A DNA stretch of 64,000 bases from Candidatus Roizmanbacteria bacterium UBA1450 (GTDB taxonomy: Bacteria > Patescibacteriota > Microgenomatia > UBA1406 > GWC2-37-13): assembly GCA_002329205.1 (NCBI GenBank), contig DCTC01000002.1:186001-250000 (forward strand), given 5' to 3'. The position numbers were made by a program, and so were the translations under genes. The notes beneath the pieces were generated by a model. The model ran no database searches. It saw only the letters and a list, made by a program, of their open reading frames with translations, and had not been told where the DNA came from. This document shows, piece by piece, positions 1 to 8,285 of the stretch (positions within the stretch are counted from its first letter, which is position 1; every line of letters begins with the position of its first letter).

Positions 1-13
1 ATTTTAAAACTCC

Positions 14-685
14 ATGGCAGAACGAATTTCACTTTTATCTGGGACATATTATCAGAACTATACAAAGAGACTTATAGATATCGTTCTCTCGTTGGTCCTG
101 CTGATGCTATTTTTTCTTCCTTCGGTCATTGTTGCCGTTTTGATCAAGCTCACCTCATCAGGACCAATATTTGCTGATGTCCCAGAACGGATAGGACAAA
201 ACGGGACAAAATTTAAGATGTATAAATTCCGCTCCATGATCCAGAATGCACATCATATGCTCAGAAACGATCCGAAATTTAAAGAGTTGTATGAAGAATA
301 CAAAAAAGGAAGTTATAAACTCCAAAATGATCCGCGTATTACGAAAATCGGGAAGTTTATCCGTAAACACTCACTTGATGAATTGCCTCAAATACTCAAT
401 GTCCTCAAAGGAGATATGAGTCTGGTTGGACCGCGTGCATATTATCCTGATGAACTTGAGAATCAGCAGAAAGAATACCCTCATGCCCGGAAACTGGTAA
501 GCAAAGTACTCTTGGCTAAACCGGGGATTACCGGTCTATGGCAAGTCTCCGGCAGGTCTGAAATCAACTTTGATGAGCGGATAATTATTGATGCAAAATA
601 CGTTGATCAAATATCCCTCAGAAATGATATCGTCATCATCCTCAAGACCCCCTATGTCATGCTCACCGGGAAAGGAGCAGTATGA
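14..685 (+). CDS. Sugar transferase (polyprenyl-phosphate glycosyl-1-phosphate transferase family)
   Basis: This 223-residue enzyme belongs to the WcaJ/RfbP-type bacterial sugar transferases, which load the first sugar-1-phosphate onto a polyprenyl phosphate carrier at the membrane to start exopolysaccharide or glycan synthesis. One hydrophobic segment lies at residues 20-46. The family motifs follow in order: KFRSM at 71-75, SLDELPQ around 120-126, SLVGPR at 136-141 and KPGITGLWQVSGR at 169-181. It has only the catalytic core, without the N-terminal multi-helix region of the long family members. It starts 13 bases into the window, so upstream partners are not visible. The sugar used cannot be told from sequence. 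Confidence 0.9.
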   Translation: MAERISLLSGTYYQNYTKRLIDIVLSLVLLMLFFLPSVIVAVLIKLTSSGPIFADVPERIGQNGTKFKMYKFRSMIQNAHHMLRNDPKFKELYEEYKKGSYKLQNDPRITKIGKFIRKHSLDELPQILNVLKGDMSLVGPRAYYPDELENQQKEYPHARKLVSKVLLAKPGITGLWQVSGRSEINFDERIIIDAKYVDQISLRNDIVIILKTPYVMLTGKGAV

Positions 686-703
686 TACAATTAATTTACT
701 ATC

Positions 704-734
704 TTGACAGGTAGTTTCTTTTTTTTGTTATACT
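704..734 (+). promoter_or_regulatory. Candidate promoter for the DUF4012 gene
   Basis: A perfect -35 box TTGACA lies at 704-709 and a -10-like TATACT at 729-734, with a rather long 19-base spacer. The ATG at 744 is 9 bases past the -10 box, so the transcript would have almost no 5' untranslated region. This is inferred from sequence only. Confidence 0.5.
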
Positions 735-743
735 TAATATCTT

Positions 744-2633
744 ATGAAAAATTTGTTGCGCTCTCATAAACCAAATGCTGCAAAATCCGTAAAAAGGAAT
801 AAGAAACTTATTACTACAGTTCTATTGAGTTTGCTTGGTGTTTTTGTCATTCTGGGAATACTCGGATACATCTTTATTTACTCCCCTGCTATGAAAATCA
901 AAGCCAAGGGTATGGAAGTTGCAGCAGAAGCAGAGCTTCTCAAAGAGGATATAAAATCAAATGATATTGATCTCATCAAAAATAGATTTAAGTCTGTTTC
1001 AGACAAATATGGAGCTTTTGAGCAAGAAGCACAGCAGGTGTACTGGGCGTCTTTTATTCCTTATGTTAGTGACTTCAAAAACGGTGTTGAAGCAGGCAGA
1101 TATACGATCGATGCAGGCTCAGAATCCATCGAAGCAGTATATCCGTACGCAGATCTTATCGGTTTCAAACAAGGCGAACAAAGTTTCTATGAAAAAAGCG
1201 CTGAAGACAGACTTCAGACCGCAGTGATAACGCTTGATAAAATGTTGGCGCGAATTGATGTAGTCGCTAAAAATATTGAAGAAGCAGAGAAAAGGATTGA
1301 AACCATTGACCCAAATCGTTATCCAGAAAAGATCGGTTCATATGAGGTTCGATCCAATATTACCGAAATGAAAAATCAGTTTCAAGGAATGGCAACTCTC
1401 TTTGTTGATGCCAAGCCGTTGCTGAAGCAATTACCTGCTATTTTGGGAGCTGAAGAAGAGAAGAACTATCTTATTCTATTTCAAAATACTGCGGAAAGAC
1501 GTGCAACTGGAGGATTCTATACATTTTATGCTGTCTTTAACATTAATAAAGGAAAACTCTCCATTAAGGATTCAAGCGATATTTATGATCTTGATAACAG
1601 TATCTCAAATCATCCGGCAGCACCTGATAAAATCAAAGCGTATCACAAAGATGTTACGAGATTCTATATCCGAGACAGCAATCTGTCACCAGACTTTGCA
1701 GAATCCGTCAAATTATTTGAGTCCTTGTACGAGGATGCCGGAAGAAAGGTAGAGTATGATGGAATTATTGCTATGGATTCCAAAGTGCTGGTTGATATGC
1801 TTCGTATTTTTGGGGATACGCAAGTGAACGGTATCAATTTTTCAGCAGAAACTGACGCACGTTGTGATTGTCCGCAGGTGATTTATTCCCTGTTTGATAT
1901 TGTGGACCGCCCGGTAAATTACGTGAAAGTCGATCGTAAACGGATTTTAGGAAACCTTATGCTTGAACTTTTTTATAAAGCAATAGGATTTTCGCCTTCA
2001 AAATACTGGGGACAAATGGCACAAGCCATGTTCCAGAACCTGGATGAAAAGCACGTGCTTTTGTACTTTACTGATCCTGATATCCAGACAGCCGTCGAAA
2101 AAATGAATTATGCAGGAAGGATCCGAGATGTTGAAGGAGATTATCTGCATATCAGCAACGTGAATTTTGCAGGGGCAAAATCAAACTTGTTTATTGATGA
2201 AGAAGTAGAGTCTGAAACAACCTTTGAAGGGAATCAAGTAAAACGAACCGTCAGTATTAAGTTCAAAAATCCGCACCCGCACTCTGACTGTAATCTTGAA
2301 AGAGGCGGACTGTGCTTGAATGCTACATTGAGGAACTGGATACGGTTCTATGTGCCTGAAGGTTCAAAACTGGTTTCGTTTAAGGGTTCGAAAACTAAAA
2401 CATTGACATATGATGAGCTTGGCAAAACAGTCTATGAAGGTTTTATGACAGTTGACCCTGAAGGAGTTGCGGAAGTGACTATCGAGTATACGCTTCCTGA
2501 CACAGTTACCAAAGATAACTATAAATTGTATGTCCAAAAGCAGCCTGGGGTAGAAAATCAGGAACTGACAGTGATTGTTGATGGAAAAGAGCAATTTACA
2601 GGTCCGTTCAAAGTTGATACCGCAATCAACTAG
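744..2633 (+). CDS. DUF4012 domain-containing membrane-anchored protein
   Basis: This 629-residue protein has a basic N-terminus, one transmembrane segment at about residues 22-46 and a large extracellular part. The stretch around residues 240-262 (NYLILFQNTAERRATGGF) is the hallmark of DUF4012, a family common in CPR bacteria and Actinobacteria and often found near polysaccharide genes. Its biochemical role is unknown. The neighbouring sugar transferase suggests a part in surface glycan assembly or attachment, which is an inference. A promoter ends 9 bases before the ATG and no Shine-Dalgarno sequence is seen. Confidence 0.85.
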   Translation: MKNLLRSHKPNAAKSVKRNKKLITTVLLSLLGVFVILGILGYIFIYSPAMKIKAKGMEVAAEAELLKEDIKSNDIDLIKNRFKSVSDKYGAFEQEAQQVYWASFIPYVSDFKNGVEAGRYTIDAGSESIEAVYPYADLIGFKQGEQSFYEKSAEDRLQTAVITLDKMLARIDVVAKNIEEAEKRIETIDPNRYPEKIGSYEVRSNITEMKNQFQGMATLFVDAKPLLKQLPAILGAEEEKNYLILFQNTAERRATGGFYTFYAVFNINKGKLSIKDSSDIYDLDNSISNHPAAPDKIKAYHKDVTRFYIRDSNLSPDFAESVKLFESLYEDAGRKVEYDGIIAMDSKVLVDMLRIFGDTQVNGINFSAETDARCDCPQVIYSLFDIVDRPVNYVKVDRKRILGNLMLELFYKAIGFSPSKYWGQMAQAMFQNLDEKHVLLYFTDPDIQTAVEKMNYAGRIRDVEGDYLHISNVNFAGAKSNLFIDEEVESETTFEGNQVKRTVSIKFKNPHPHSDCNLERGGLCLNATLRNWIRFYVPEGSKLVSFKGSKTKTLTYDELGKTVYEGFMTVDPEGVAEVTIEYTLPDTVTKDNYKLYVQKQPGVENQELTVIVDGKEQFTGPFKVDTAIN

Positions 2634-2660
2634 TGACAATCTAATTGATGAAGCTCCTCT

Positions 2661-3188
2661 ATGCCAGCTCTCAAAAAAATTGAAGGTTTTGTCTTAAAAA
2701 AGAAAATATTACTTGATAAAGACCTTTTTATTACGATTTTTACCAAAGAAGAAGGGAAAATTACGGTTGTAGCCAAAGGCGCCAGGTCACTGACATCAAG
2801 GAGGGCGGCTCATCTGCAGTCAGGCAATCTTATCCGGGCACAACTATCTACTTCACGTGAGAGGATGTATCTTCAATCTACAGATTTAATTTCGGGTTTT
2901 CTTCAGCTTCGCACAGAGAAATTTGTTGATTATATTTATATATTTTTGGCAGTAATTGATGCAATGCTTCCTGAAGGGCAGGAAGAAATTGAGATATATA
3001 CGATATTAAAGCGGTTTTTTGTAAAGCTTTCAAAGGGAGAAGAGCCAGCTATGGTGCTGCAACAATCGCTGCAGAAAACACTGACTTTTCTTGGCTATGT
3101 CCACAAAAAACATACATTGACTGAACTGATTGGAATTGCCGAGGAGAATATCGGATATAAGTTGCCCGGTCATGTTATAATAAGCTAA
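2661..3188 (+). CDS. recO: DNA repair protein RecO (short form)
   Basis: RecO helps load RecA on SSB-coated DNA in the RecFOR pathway. The N-terminal OB-fold pattern is clear: EGFVLKKKILLDKDLFITIFTKEEGKITVVAKGAR occupies residues 8-42 in the usual place for RecO, followed by a helical region. At 175 residues it is shorter than the usual 230-250. It contains no cysteine at all, so the C-terminal zinc-binding part of typical RecO is missing. It follows the DUF4012 gene by 27 bases and precedes glyS by 49. Confidence 0.8.
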   Translation: MPALKKIEGFVLKKKILLDKDLFITIFTKEEGKITVVAKGARSLTSRRAAHLQSGNLIRAQLSTSRERMYLQSTDLISGFLQLRTEKFVDYIYIFLAVIDAMLPEGQEEIEIYTILKRFFVKLSKGEEPAMVLQQSLQKTLTFLGYVHKKHTLTELIGIAEENIGYKLPGHVIIS

Positions 3189-3237
3189 AAGTGCGTCATA
3201 CCGCACACATCATTACATCGTTTCATACGAAATACAC

Positions 3238-4647
3238 ATGAGTACATCAGTCACAATGGATAAAATTGTTTCACTCACAAAACGGCGCGGATTTATTTAC
3301 CCCACATCTGAAATCTATGGCGGACTTGCGAATGCATATGACTATGGCCCTCTGGGTATTGAATTGCTACGAAATATACGAAACCTTTGGTGGAAACGTT
3401 TTATTCAGGATCGACGTGATATGATGGGTATTGATAGTCAGATTATCCTGCACCCGCGCACGTGGGAAGCTTCAGGACATGTGGGAAGCTTCAGTGATGC
3501 AGTCGTTGAGGATGTCAAATCACATAAAAGATATCGTGCAGACCATCTGATTGAGTCATGGATAGTCGGGAAAAAGGAATTTGAGAGTATGGTTGTTGAG
3601 AATATGGATGTTGAAGCAATGGGCGATTTCATTACCGAACATAAAATAAAAAGTCCTGAAGGCAATAATGTTACGGCTCCCAAAAAGTTCAATCTGTTGA
3701 TGGAGACACATCTTGGGACTTTGGAAGGTCAAAAGGATATGGTTTATCTGCGAGGAGAAACGGCACAGGGAATTTTCAGTAATTTCAAAAATATTCTGGA
3801 CACCACCCGTATCAAAATACCATTTGGTGTGGGTCAAATCGGTAAAAGTTTCCGTAATGAAATCACACTCGGTCAGTATATTTTTCGGACATTTGAGTTT
3901 GAACAGGCTGAAATAGAGTATTTTTTCCATCCCAAGCAGCAAAAATGGGAAGATCTGATGAAAAGCTGGAAAGATGCAATGTGGTCTTTTGTGACAAAAG
4001 ATTTGGGAGTCAGTGAAGAGAACGTGAGATGGCGAAAGCACACTGATACCGAAAGAAGTCATTACAGTAAAGATACCTATGACCTGGATTATAAATTTCC
4101 ATTCGGATGGAAAGAACTCTGGGGTATTGCGTACCGAACAGACTATGACCTCAAGCAGCATATGGAGTTTTCAGGACAGGATTTGCGCTATACCGATCCT
4201 CACACACAGGAAAAATATATTCCCCATGTTATTGAGCCTGCGATCGGACTCAACAGGGCACTTTTCATGGTGCTTTCAGATTCTTATGTAGAAGAAGATA
4301 ATCGGGTTGTTCTCAAACTGGCACCGCAGCTTGCCCCCTATTCGGCTGCAATCTTTCCTTTGGTTGCAAACAAGACGGAAATAATCGCAAAGGCAGAAGC
4401 CGTTTTTGATTTGCTGAAGGAGCGCTTTCCTGTATATTGGGATGATAGAGGGAATATCGGGAAGCGCTATCGTTATCAGGATGAGATCGGGACACCTTAT
4501 TGTATTACAGTTGACTATGACTCTCTGACAGATCATACTGTAACTATTCGCAATAGAGATACTATGGAGCAGGAACGGGTTCAAATTGACTCATTACAAA
4601 CCTATCTTCAGGATCATCTATTCAGCCAGAGGCTGATGAGCTCTTGA
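3238..4647 (+). CDS. glyS: Glycine--tRNA ligase (single-chain class II type)
   Basis: This 469-residue enzyme charges tRNA-Gly with glycine and is of the homodimeric (eukaryote/archaea/Gram-positive) type. It opens with IVSLTKRRGFIYPTSEIYGG and the GPLG element near residue 38. Motif 2 (FRNEITLGQYIFRTFEFEQAEIEYF) lies at about 206-228, motif 3 (EPAIGLNRALF) at about 333-343, and an anticodon-binding domain forms the C-terminus. A 7-bp palindrome (TGAGCTC/GAGCTCA) overlaps its stop codon. Confidence 0.97.
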   Translation: MSTSVTMDKIVSLTKRRGFIYPTSEIYGGLANAYDYGPLGIELLRNIRNLWWKRFIQDRRDMMGIDSQIILHPRTWEASGHVGSFSDAVVEDVKSHKRYRADHLIESWIVGKKEFESMVVENMDVEAMGDFITEHKIKSPEGNNVTAPKKFNLLMETHLGTLEGQKDMVYLRGETAQGIFSNFKNILDTTRIKIPFGVGQIGKSFRNEITLGQYIFRTFEFEQAEIEYFFHPKQQKWEDLMKSWKDAMWSFVTKDLGVSEENVRWRKHTDTERSHYSKDTYDLDYKFPFGWKELWGIAYRTDYDLKQHMEFSGQDLRYTDPHTQEKYIPHVIEPAIGLNRALFMVLSDSYVEEDNRVVLKLAPQLAPYSAAIFPLVANKTEIIAKAEAVFDLLKERFPVYWDDRGNIGKRYRYQDEIGTPYCITVDYDSLTDHTVTIRNRDTMEQERVQIDSLQTYLQDHLFSQRLMSS

Positions 4648-4683
4648 GCTCACTGCGCATCATTATAATTTTTTTTGTAACTC

Positions 4684-5142
4684 ATGGATACTATCTCAAA
4701 AAAATATTATATAATCGGTGCTGTCGTTCTCGTGCTTGTTGTCGTAGCAGGAGTGTTTCTCATGAATCGTGGTAATGCTGCACAGGAAGCTCAAGACAAA
4801 GAATCGGTCTTTGATGAACCGTCAGAGGTAATCCCGACAGTCGATTCCTCGGTCAAGGTTTCGATCAAAGGAACAACAGACGCTATGATTACAGTCGAAG
4901 GAATCCCCGGGGGAACAGACTCCATTGAATATGAACTTTCGTATAATACGAAAAGCGGAAGTATAGAGGGAGTCTTTGGGATTATTGAAGTTAAAGGATC
5001 GAAAGCAGAGGAAGAAGTAACATTTGGGACATGTTCTTCAGGGGTTTGCCGTTATCATGAGATTGACGGACCGGTTAGTGGAACATTTATTTTCTCAGGA
5101 GATTACGGAGAAAAAATGTTAGAACAGGAATTTGAATTGTAA
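4684..5142 (+). CDS. Membrane-anchored hypothetical protein
   Basis: This 152-residue protein is not recognised. It has a short basic N-terminus, one transmembrane helix at about residues 9-27 and an extracellular part of about 120 residues rich in beta-type sequence. The two cysteines in TFGTCSSGVCRYHEI (near 118-123) could form a CxxxxC disulfide or bind metal. The C-terminal half has the feel of a small beta-sandwich. It sits between glyS and rpsT and could be translated from its own message, since a TATAAT lies at 4664-4669 without a convincing -35 box. Confidence 0.6.
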   Translation: MDTISKKYYIIGAVVLVLVVVAGVFLMNRGNAAQEAQDKESVFDEPSEVIPTVDSSVKVSIKGTTDAMITVEGIPGGTDSIEYELSYNTKSGSIEGVFGIIEVKGSKAEEEVTFGTCSSGVCRYHEIDGPVSGTFIFSGDYGEKMLEQEFEL

Positions 5143-5157
5143 TAGGGAGTATCAAAG

Positions 5158-5175
5158 TCTTAATTTAAATTAAGA
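5158..5175. repeat. Perfect 18-bp palindrome upstream of rpsT
   Basis: TCTTAATTT followed by its exact reverse complement AAATTAAGA lies 46 bases before the rpsT start. No T-run follows, so it is not an ordinary terminator. It could be an operator or the end of the upstream message. Confidence 0.5.
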
Positions 5176-5194
5176 TTCAATTAGAAGTTTCATG

Positions 5195-5213
5195 TACAAT
5201 GAAAGGAGGTGAT
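5195..5213 (+). promoter_or_regulatory. rpsT -10 box and very strong ribosome binding site
   Basis: TACAAT at 5195-5200 may be a -10 box. AAAGGAGGTGAT at 5202-5213 is fully complementary to the 16S rRNA 3' end and sits 8 bases before the rpsT ATG. It is the best Shine-Dalgarno sequence in the window, in contrast with the many starts here that have none. Confidence 0.7.
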
Positions 5214-5221
5214 ACAAAACT

Positions 5222-5473
5222 ATGCCAAATATAAAATCAGCAAAGAAAAAAATGAAGCAGGATGCAGTTCGTACAGAGCGCAATACCGTATATAAAGGTA
5301 AAATCGAAGGTGTTCTGAGAAAAGCAAAAAGTGGCGTTAAAACCAAGAAAAAAGAATTTGTAAATGATGCTTATGCGGTAATTGATAAAGCAGCCAAGAA
5401 GAACGCAATTCACAAAAATACAGCGGGAAGGCTGAAAAAGCGAGTTAGTAGATTGGTTTCTCATGCCTCATGA
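5222..5473 (+). CDS. rpsT: 30S ribosomal protein S20
   Basis: This 83-residue, Lys/Arg-rich, all-helical protein binds 16S rRNA early in 30S assembly. The start MPNIKSAKKKMKQD and the ending NTAGRLKKRVSRLV are typical of S20. Length is normal. It has an extremely strong Shine-Dalgarno sequence. Its stop overlaps the ATG of the PilN-like gene by 4 bases (ATGA), which couples a ribosomal protein to a pilus-like gene pair, an unusual arrangement. Confidence 0.95.
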   Translation: MPNIKSAKKKMKQDAVRTERNTVYKGKIEGVLRKAKSGVKTKKKEFVNDAYAVIDKAAKKNAIHKNTAGRLKKRVSRLVSHAS

Positions 5474-5994
5474 AATACCTCATAAATCTTTTTCCGGAAA
5501 AAGAAAAGAATGCATCAGATAAAATCATCTACTTTGCTTTTCATTATCTTCGGTATATTCTCGTGATTACGCAGTTTGTAGCAATCTGCGTGTTCTTTTA
5601 TAGGTTTAAAGTGGATCAGGAAATCGTTGACCTCAAGGATAAACTTTCACAAAGACAATCTATAGTAGAATCTACTAGTGAGCTTGTGAACCGTGTACAG
5701 GAAATTGATGCAAAAATGAAACAGGTACAGCTCGTACTTGATGAACAAAAAAATTTCCAGGTTCAGTATACCTACACCCTTTCCCAGATACCTCAGGAAA
5801 TTCTAATTGAGAATTTCCAGATGACTGCAGACAGTATTGATATTGATGGAACAGCTGACACTGTCGACCCAATTAAGAAAATGTATGACGGATTGCAGGC
5901 TGACAATAAATATAACATAATCGATTTGTCTACAATAGAAAAGGGAGAAAACAGATTTAGTTTTAGTTTGCATTTAGCAGAATTTAAACCGTAA
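5470..5994 (+). CDS. PilN-like pilus assembly protein
   Basis: This 174-residue protein has a short cytoplasmic N-terminus, one transmembrane helix at about residues 28-46, a coiled coil (about 50-95) and a small C-terminal domain ending LSTIEKGENRFSFSLHLAEF. That layout and the following PilO-like gene match PilN of type IV pilus systems, where PilN and PilO form inner-membrane heterodimers that align the pilus machine. Sequence similarity is low, so the call rests on architecture and gene pairing. It overlaps rpsT by 4 bases. Confidence 0.6.
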   Translation: MKYLINLFPEKEKNASDKIIYFAFHYLRYILVITQFVAICVFFYRFKVDQEIVDLKDKLSQRQSIVESTSELVNRVQEIDAKMKQVQLVLDEQKNFQVQYTYTLSQIPQEILIENFQMTADSIDIDGTADTVDPIKKMYDGLQADNKYNIIDLSTIEKGENRFSFSLHLAEFKP

Positions 5995-6001
5995 TTCATG
6001 T

Positions 6002-6565
6002 ATGGATAGTAAAAAACTTGTTGCACTATTTCAGGAGAAAAAGGTCCAGGATTATACATTCAACATTTTCTTTTTTCTTGTATTTTCAATTTTCCTTCTT
6101 TTTGCTATCCGACCAAATATTTTGACCGTATTCAATCTGCAAAAGGAACTGCAAGAACTGAACCTGAAAAATAAAGAGTCTGAAAATATCATTTTGCAGA
6201 TTGTGAACTATCAATCAGTAATGGAAAACTATCGGGACAAATTGGGTCTTCTCGACGAGGCAATTCCTTCATCACCCGGCCTTGCCAAAGCAATTGAAGA
6301 TGTCAGAAGTACAGCATCAGCGTCCGGACTTTTATTGACAGAAATGAATGTCGAAAGTGTAAATTTTAAGGATGAAGAAGGCAGTGGTGAGATGGAGACA
6401 TATCAGATTTTAGTAGATTCGAATGGATCAATTGAAAATTTAAACACGTTTATTACCGCCGTGCTGAAACAAAGACGGCTTAAAATGGTTGAAAGTATAG
6501 GAATTTCCACACCATCCGAAGGATCTGTCCAAATTACATTAACTATAAAAACATATTATTTATGA
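6002..6565 (+). CDS. PilO-like pilus assembly protein
   Basis: This 187-residue protein has a cytoplasmic N-terminus, a transmembrane helix at about residues 20-41, a coiled coil (about 42-75) and a ferredoxin-like C-terminal domain ending VQITLTIKTYYL. The segment after the coil (AIPSSPGLAKAIEDVRSTASASGL) is typical of PilO. It would pair with the PilN-like protein encoded 7 bases upstream. Its last codons overlap the next small gene by 4 bases. Confidence 0.65.
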   Translation: MDSKKLVALFQEKKVQDYTFNIFFFLVFSIFLLFAIRPNILTVFNLQKELQELNLKNKESENIILQIVNYQSVMENYRDKLGLLDEAIPSSPGLAKAIEDVRSTASASGLLLTEMNVESVNFKDEEGSGEMETYQILVDSNGSIENLNTFITAVLKQRRLKMVESIGISTPSEGSVQITLTIKTYYL

Positions 6566-6744
6566 ACCAGAAAGACTTATTACTTATATCTATCACAATA
6601 TTCCTGACGATAATTGCATGGGTGATTTTGGAGGTCAAAGCCATAAGTGAAGAAATCCCAACCGATGCAGAGATACAGGCCGCAACATTGGAATATACTA
6701 TAAATACTGATATACTCGATTTATTAGAAGAGAAGACGCCTTAA
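6562..6744 (+). CDS. Small membrane protein in the pilus-like cluster
   Basis: This 60-residue protein has one transmembrane helix (about residues 6-24) and a short acidic tail. It is not recognised. The 4-base overlap with the PilO-like gene and the 4-base gap to the next gene indicate translation in the same operon, so it may be a small accessory of the same complex. Confidence 0.55.
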   Translation: MNQKDLLLISITIFLTIIAWVILEVKAISEEIPTDAEIQAATLEYTINTDILDLLEEKTP

Positions 6745-6748
6745 TTAT

Positions 6749-8089
6749 ATGTATTCAGAATTATACACGCAGTCGCATTATCGTTTTACGAAGCACCTCG
6801 CTGTCGTAGCTCTTATTGTTGTGGTCTCAACAGTAATATTTTTTATATCACAAGATTCATCACCTACGCGTGCATCCCGGAAAAATTTGGTTGAACATGA
6901 AATTGTTAATCTGACGCCGCAGCAAGTCGGTATTTTTTGGGAAGCTGATGAAGCTGATGAAGGGTGGGTTATATACGGGGAAAATCCGAACTCATTACAG
7001 AATATTGCATTGGATGAACGTGATATACGCGGAGAAAAACAAAAGAGACGTTATCATTATGCGGTTTTGAAAAATGTACAGCCTAATACCGATTATTACT
7101 ATAAAATCGTTAGTGATAATGAACTGATTGACCAGGAAAATGGAAGTCCGTTTGAATTGAAAACACCAACTTCAACTACGGCCACTACATCAATGTCTCC
7201 CATATACGGAAAAATGCTTCAGACAAACGGACAGGCAGCACAATCGTCTTTTGCAATGGTACTTATAGGGAACGCCTATCCGTTGTTCTCCCTCAGCGGT
7301 AATACCGGAGAATGGCTTATCCCTATGCAATATATCATCAATAAGCAAACACAAAGTCCTTTGTCAGTTACGGAAGATACCTTGATAACAATTCAGCTGT
7401 TTGACGACGAGAGCCGTTCAATGGTCCGAAGTACAATCAGTCGTAGCCGTCCGATTCCACAGCCGATTACACTTGGAAATAATTATTCATTTATTTCGGA
7501 GACTGATGTTTTATCCGTACAGGACAAAAAACCATTACAGCAATCCAGACCGAAAAATCAGGTTGAAATCCGTTTCCCCAAACAGGGGGCAGTAATTCCC
7601 GGTGTAGCACCGCTTATTAAGGGTTACGGAATTCCGGGAAAACCAGTTGAAGCACGTATTGACTCCAAACCTACATTTTCGGAACGAGTTGTGGTAAATA
7701 ATGACGGCGAGTGGAATATTCCTGTACGGACAAGTATTTCTCCGGGAACTTATAAGCTTACTATTGAAACTGAAAATTCTACAGGTGATACGGTTACTAT
7801 GGAGAGAGATTTCACTCTAATAAAAAGCGGAGAACGAGTCCTTGGTGAGCATGATGAAGCAACTCCATCCGGTACATTGACCCCGACAGTTGTTGTAACG
7901 ACAGCAACTCCTACACCGACTACTGCACGGACTCCAACACCTTCCCTTCAGATTTCGCCAACTCCCATTTTGACAGGAACCGTGACAGCGACGCCTGCAC
8001 CCCCGGTGAGCGGCATGAATATTATCCCGATTATGGTGGCAGGTTTGGGTATGGTAGCACTGGGTTTTGGTGTTATGCTCCTTCTTTAG
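6749..8089 (+). CDS. Surface protein with Fn3-like and Ig-like domains and two membrane segments
   Basis: This 446-residue protein has a transmembrane helix at about 17-33. A fibronectin-III-like domain follows (about 50-135, with PNTDYYYKIVSD near its end), then a central beta domain. A bacterial Ig-like domain lies at about 270-355, then a Thr/Pro-rich stalk at about 370-420 and a second membrane helix at about 425-446. The Thr/Pro repeats look like a cell-wall-spanning linker. It lies directly after the PilN/PilO-like genes and may be an envelope component of the same structure. No enzymatic motif is visible. Confidence 0.65.
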   Translation: MYSELYTQSHYRFTKHLAVVALIVVVSTVIFFISQDSSPTRASRKNLVEHEIVNLTPQQVGIFWEADEADEGWVIYGENPNSLQNIALDERDIRGEKQKRRYHYAVLKNVQPNTDYYYKIVSDNELIDQENGSPFELKTPTSTTATTSMSPIYGKMLQTNGQAAQSSFAMVLIGNAYPLFSLSGNTGEWLIPMQYIINKQTQSPLSVTEDTLITIQLFDDESRSMVRSTISRSRPIPQPITLGNNYSFISETDVLSVQDKKPLQQSRPKNQVEIRFPKQGAVIPGVAPLIKGYGIPGKPVEARIDSKPTFSERVVVNNDGEWNIPVRTSISPGTYKLTIETENSTGDTVTMERDFTLIKSGERVLGEHDEATPSGTLTPTVVVTTATPTPTTARTPTPSLQISPTPILTGTVTATPAPPVSGMNIIPIMVAGLGMVALGFGVMLLL

Positions 8090-8117
8090 TTGACAGTATG
8101 AGTTTCTCTGATACAAT
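8090..8117 (+). promoter_or_regulatory. Promoter of the aromatic amino-acid operon
   Basis: TTGACA (8090-8095), a 16-base spacer and TACAAT (8112-8117) form a near-consensus sigma-70 type promoter that begins right after the stop codon of the preceding gene. Transcription should start near 8124, one base before the ATG of the leader ORF, making the leader message effectively leaderless. Confidence 0.8.
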
Positions 8118-8124
8118 AGAATTT

Positions 8125-8205
8125 ATGGTACAAAAAGCTTCCCACAACAGCTTTTATTTTTACTTTTTCTTTACCGCCTCGGGCGGCGTGGGGAGTTGTG
8201 CTTAA
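8125..8205 (+). CDS. Phe/Tyr-rich attenuator leader peptide
   Basis: This 26-codon ORF has seven consecutive aromatic codons (8152-8172) encoding FYFYFFF, five Phe and two Tyr. It lies between a strong promoter and a terminator in front of the shikimate/Phe/Tyr operon. The layout is that of pheL-type leader peptides: ribosome stalling when charged tRNA-Phe or tRNA-Tyr is scarce would let the antiterminator form. There are no Trp codons, which fits the absence of trp genes here. The ATG is at or next to the predicted transcript 5' end and has no Shine-Dalgarno sequence. Confidence 0.85.
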   Translation: MVQKASHNSFYFYFFFTASGGVGSCA

Positions 8206-8230
8206 TAACTGAAAAATCCCACCCCGCCCG
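8180..8230 (+). promoter_or_regulatory. Antiterminator helix of the aromatic operon attenuator
   Basis: Bases 8180-8193 can pair with 8217-8230: 7 bp, one C-C mismatch, then 6 bp including one G-U. The right strand includes the left arm of the terminator, so the two structures exclude each other. The left strand lies 8 bases after the aromatic codon run and within the region a ribosome at the leader stop codon would cover. An upstream pairing of 8143-8148 with 8195-8200 may compete. Confidence 0.75.
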
Positions 8231-8246
8231 CAAGGCGGGGTTTTTT
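8222..8246 (+). terminator. Attenuator terminator upstream of the DAHP synthase gene
   Basis: The stem CCCCGCC (8222-8228)/GGCGGGG (8234-8240) with a 5-base loop is followed by six Ts (8241-8246). It is a textbook intrinsic terminator located between the leader ORF and the first structural gene, so it must be a regulated terminator. Confidence 0.9.
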
Positions 8247-8285
8247 AATGGTCAAAACCTTTATCAATTATTTATTAACAACTGT

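Noticed and set aside
3191..3206. GTGCG/CGCAC hairpin between recO and glyS as a terminator
   Set aside because: The stem is only 5 bp and no T-run follows.
4635..4676. Palindrome at the glyS stop plus later T-run as an intrinsic terminator
   Set aside because: The T-run starts about 18 bases after the stem, too far for intrinsic termination.
8196..8285. Upstream in-frame ATG for the DAHP synthase
   Set aside because: It lies before the attenuator terminator and would translate through it; the added 30 residues are unlike the family.
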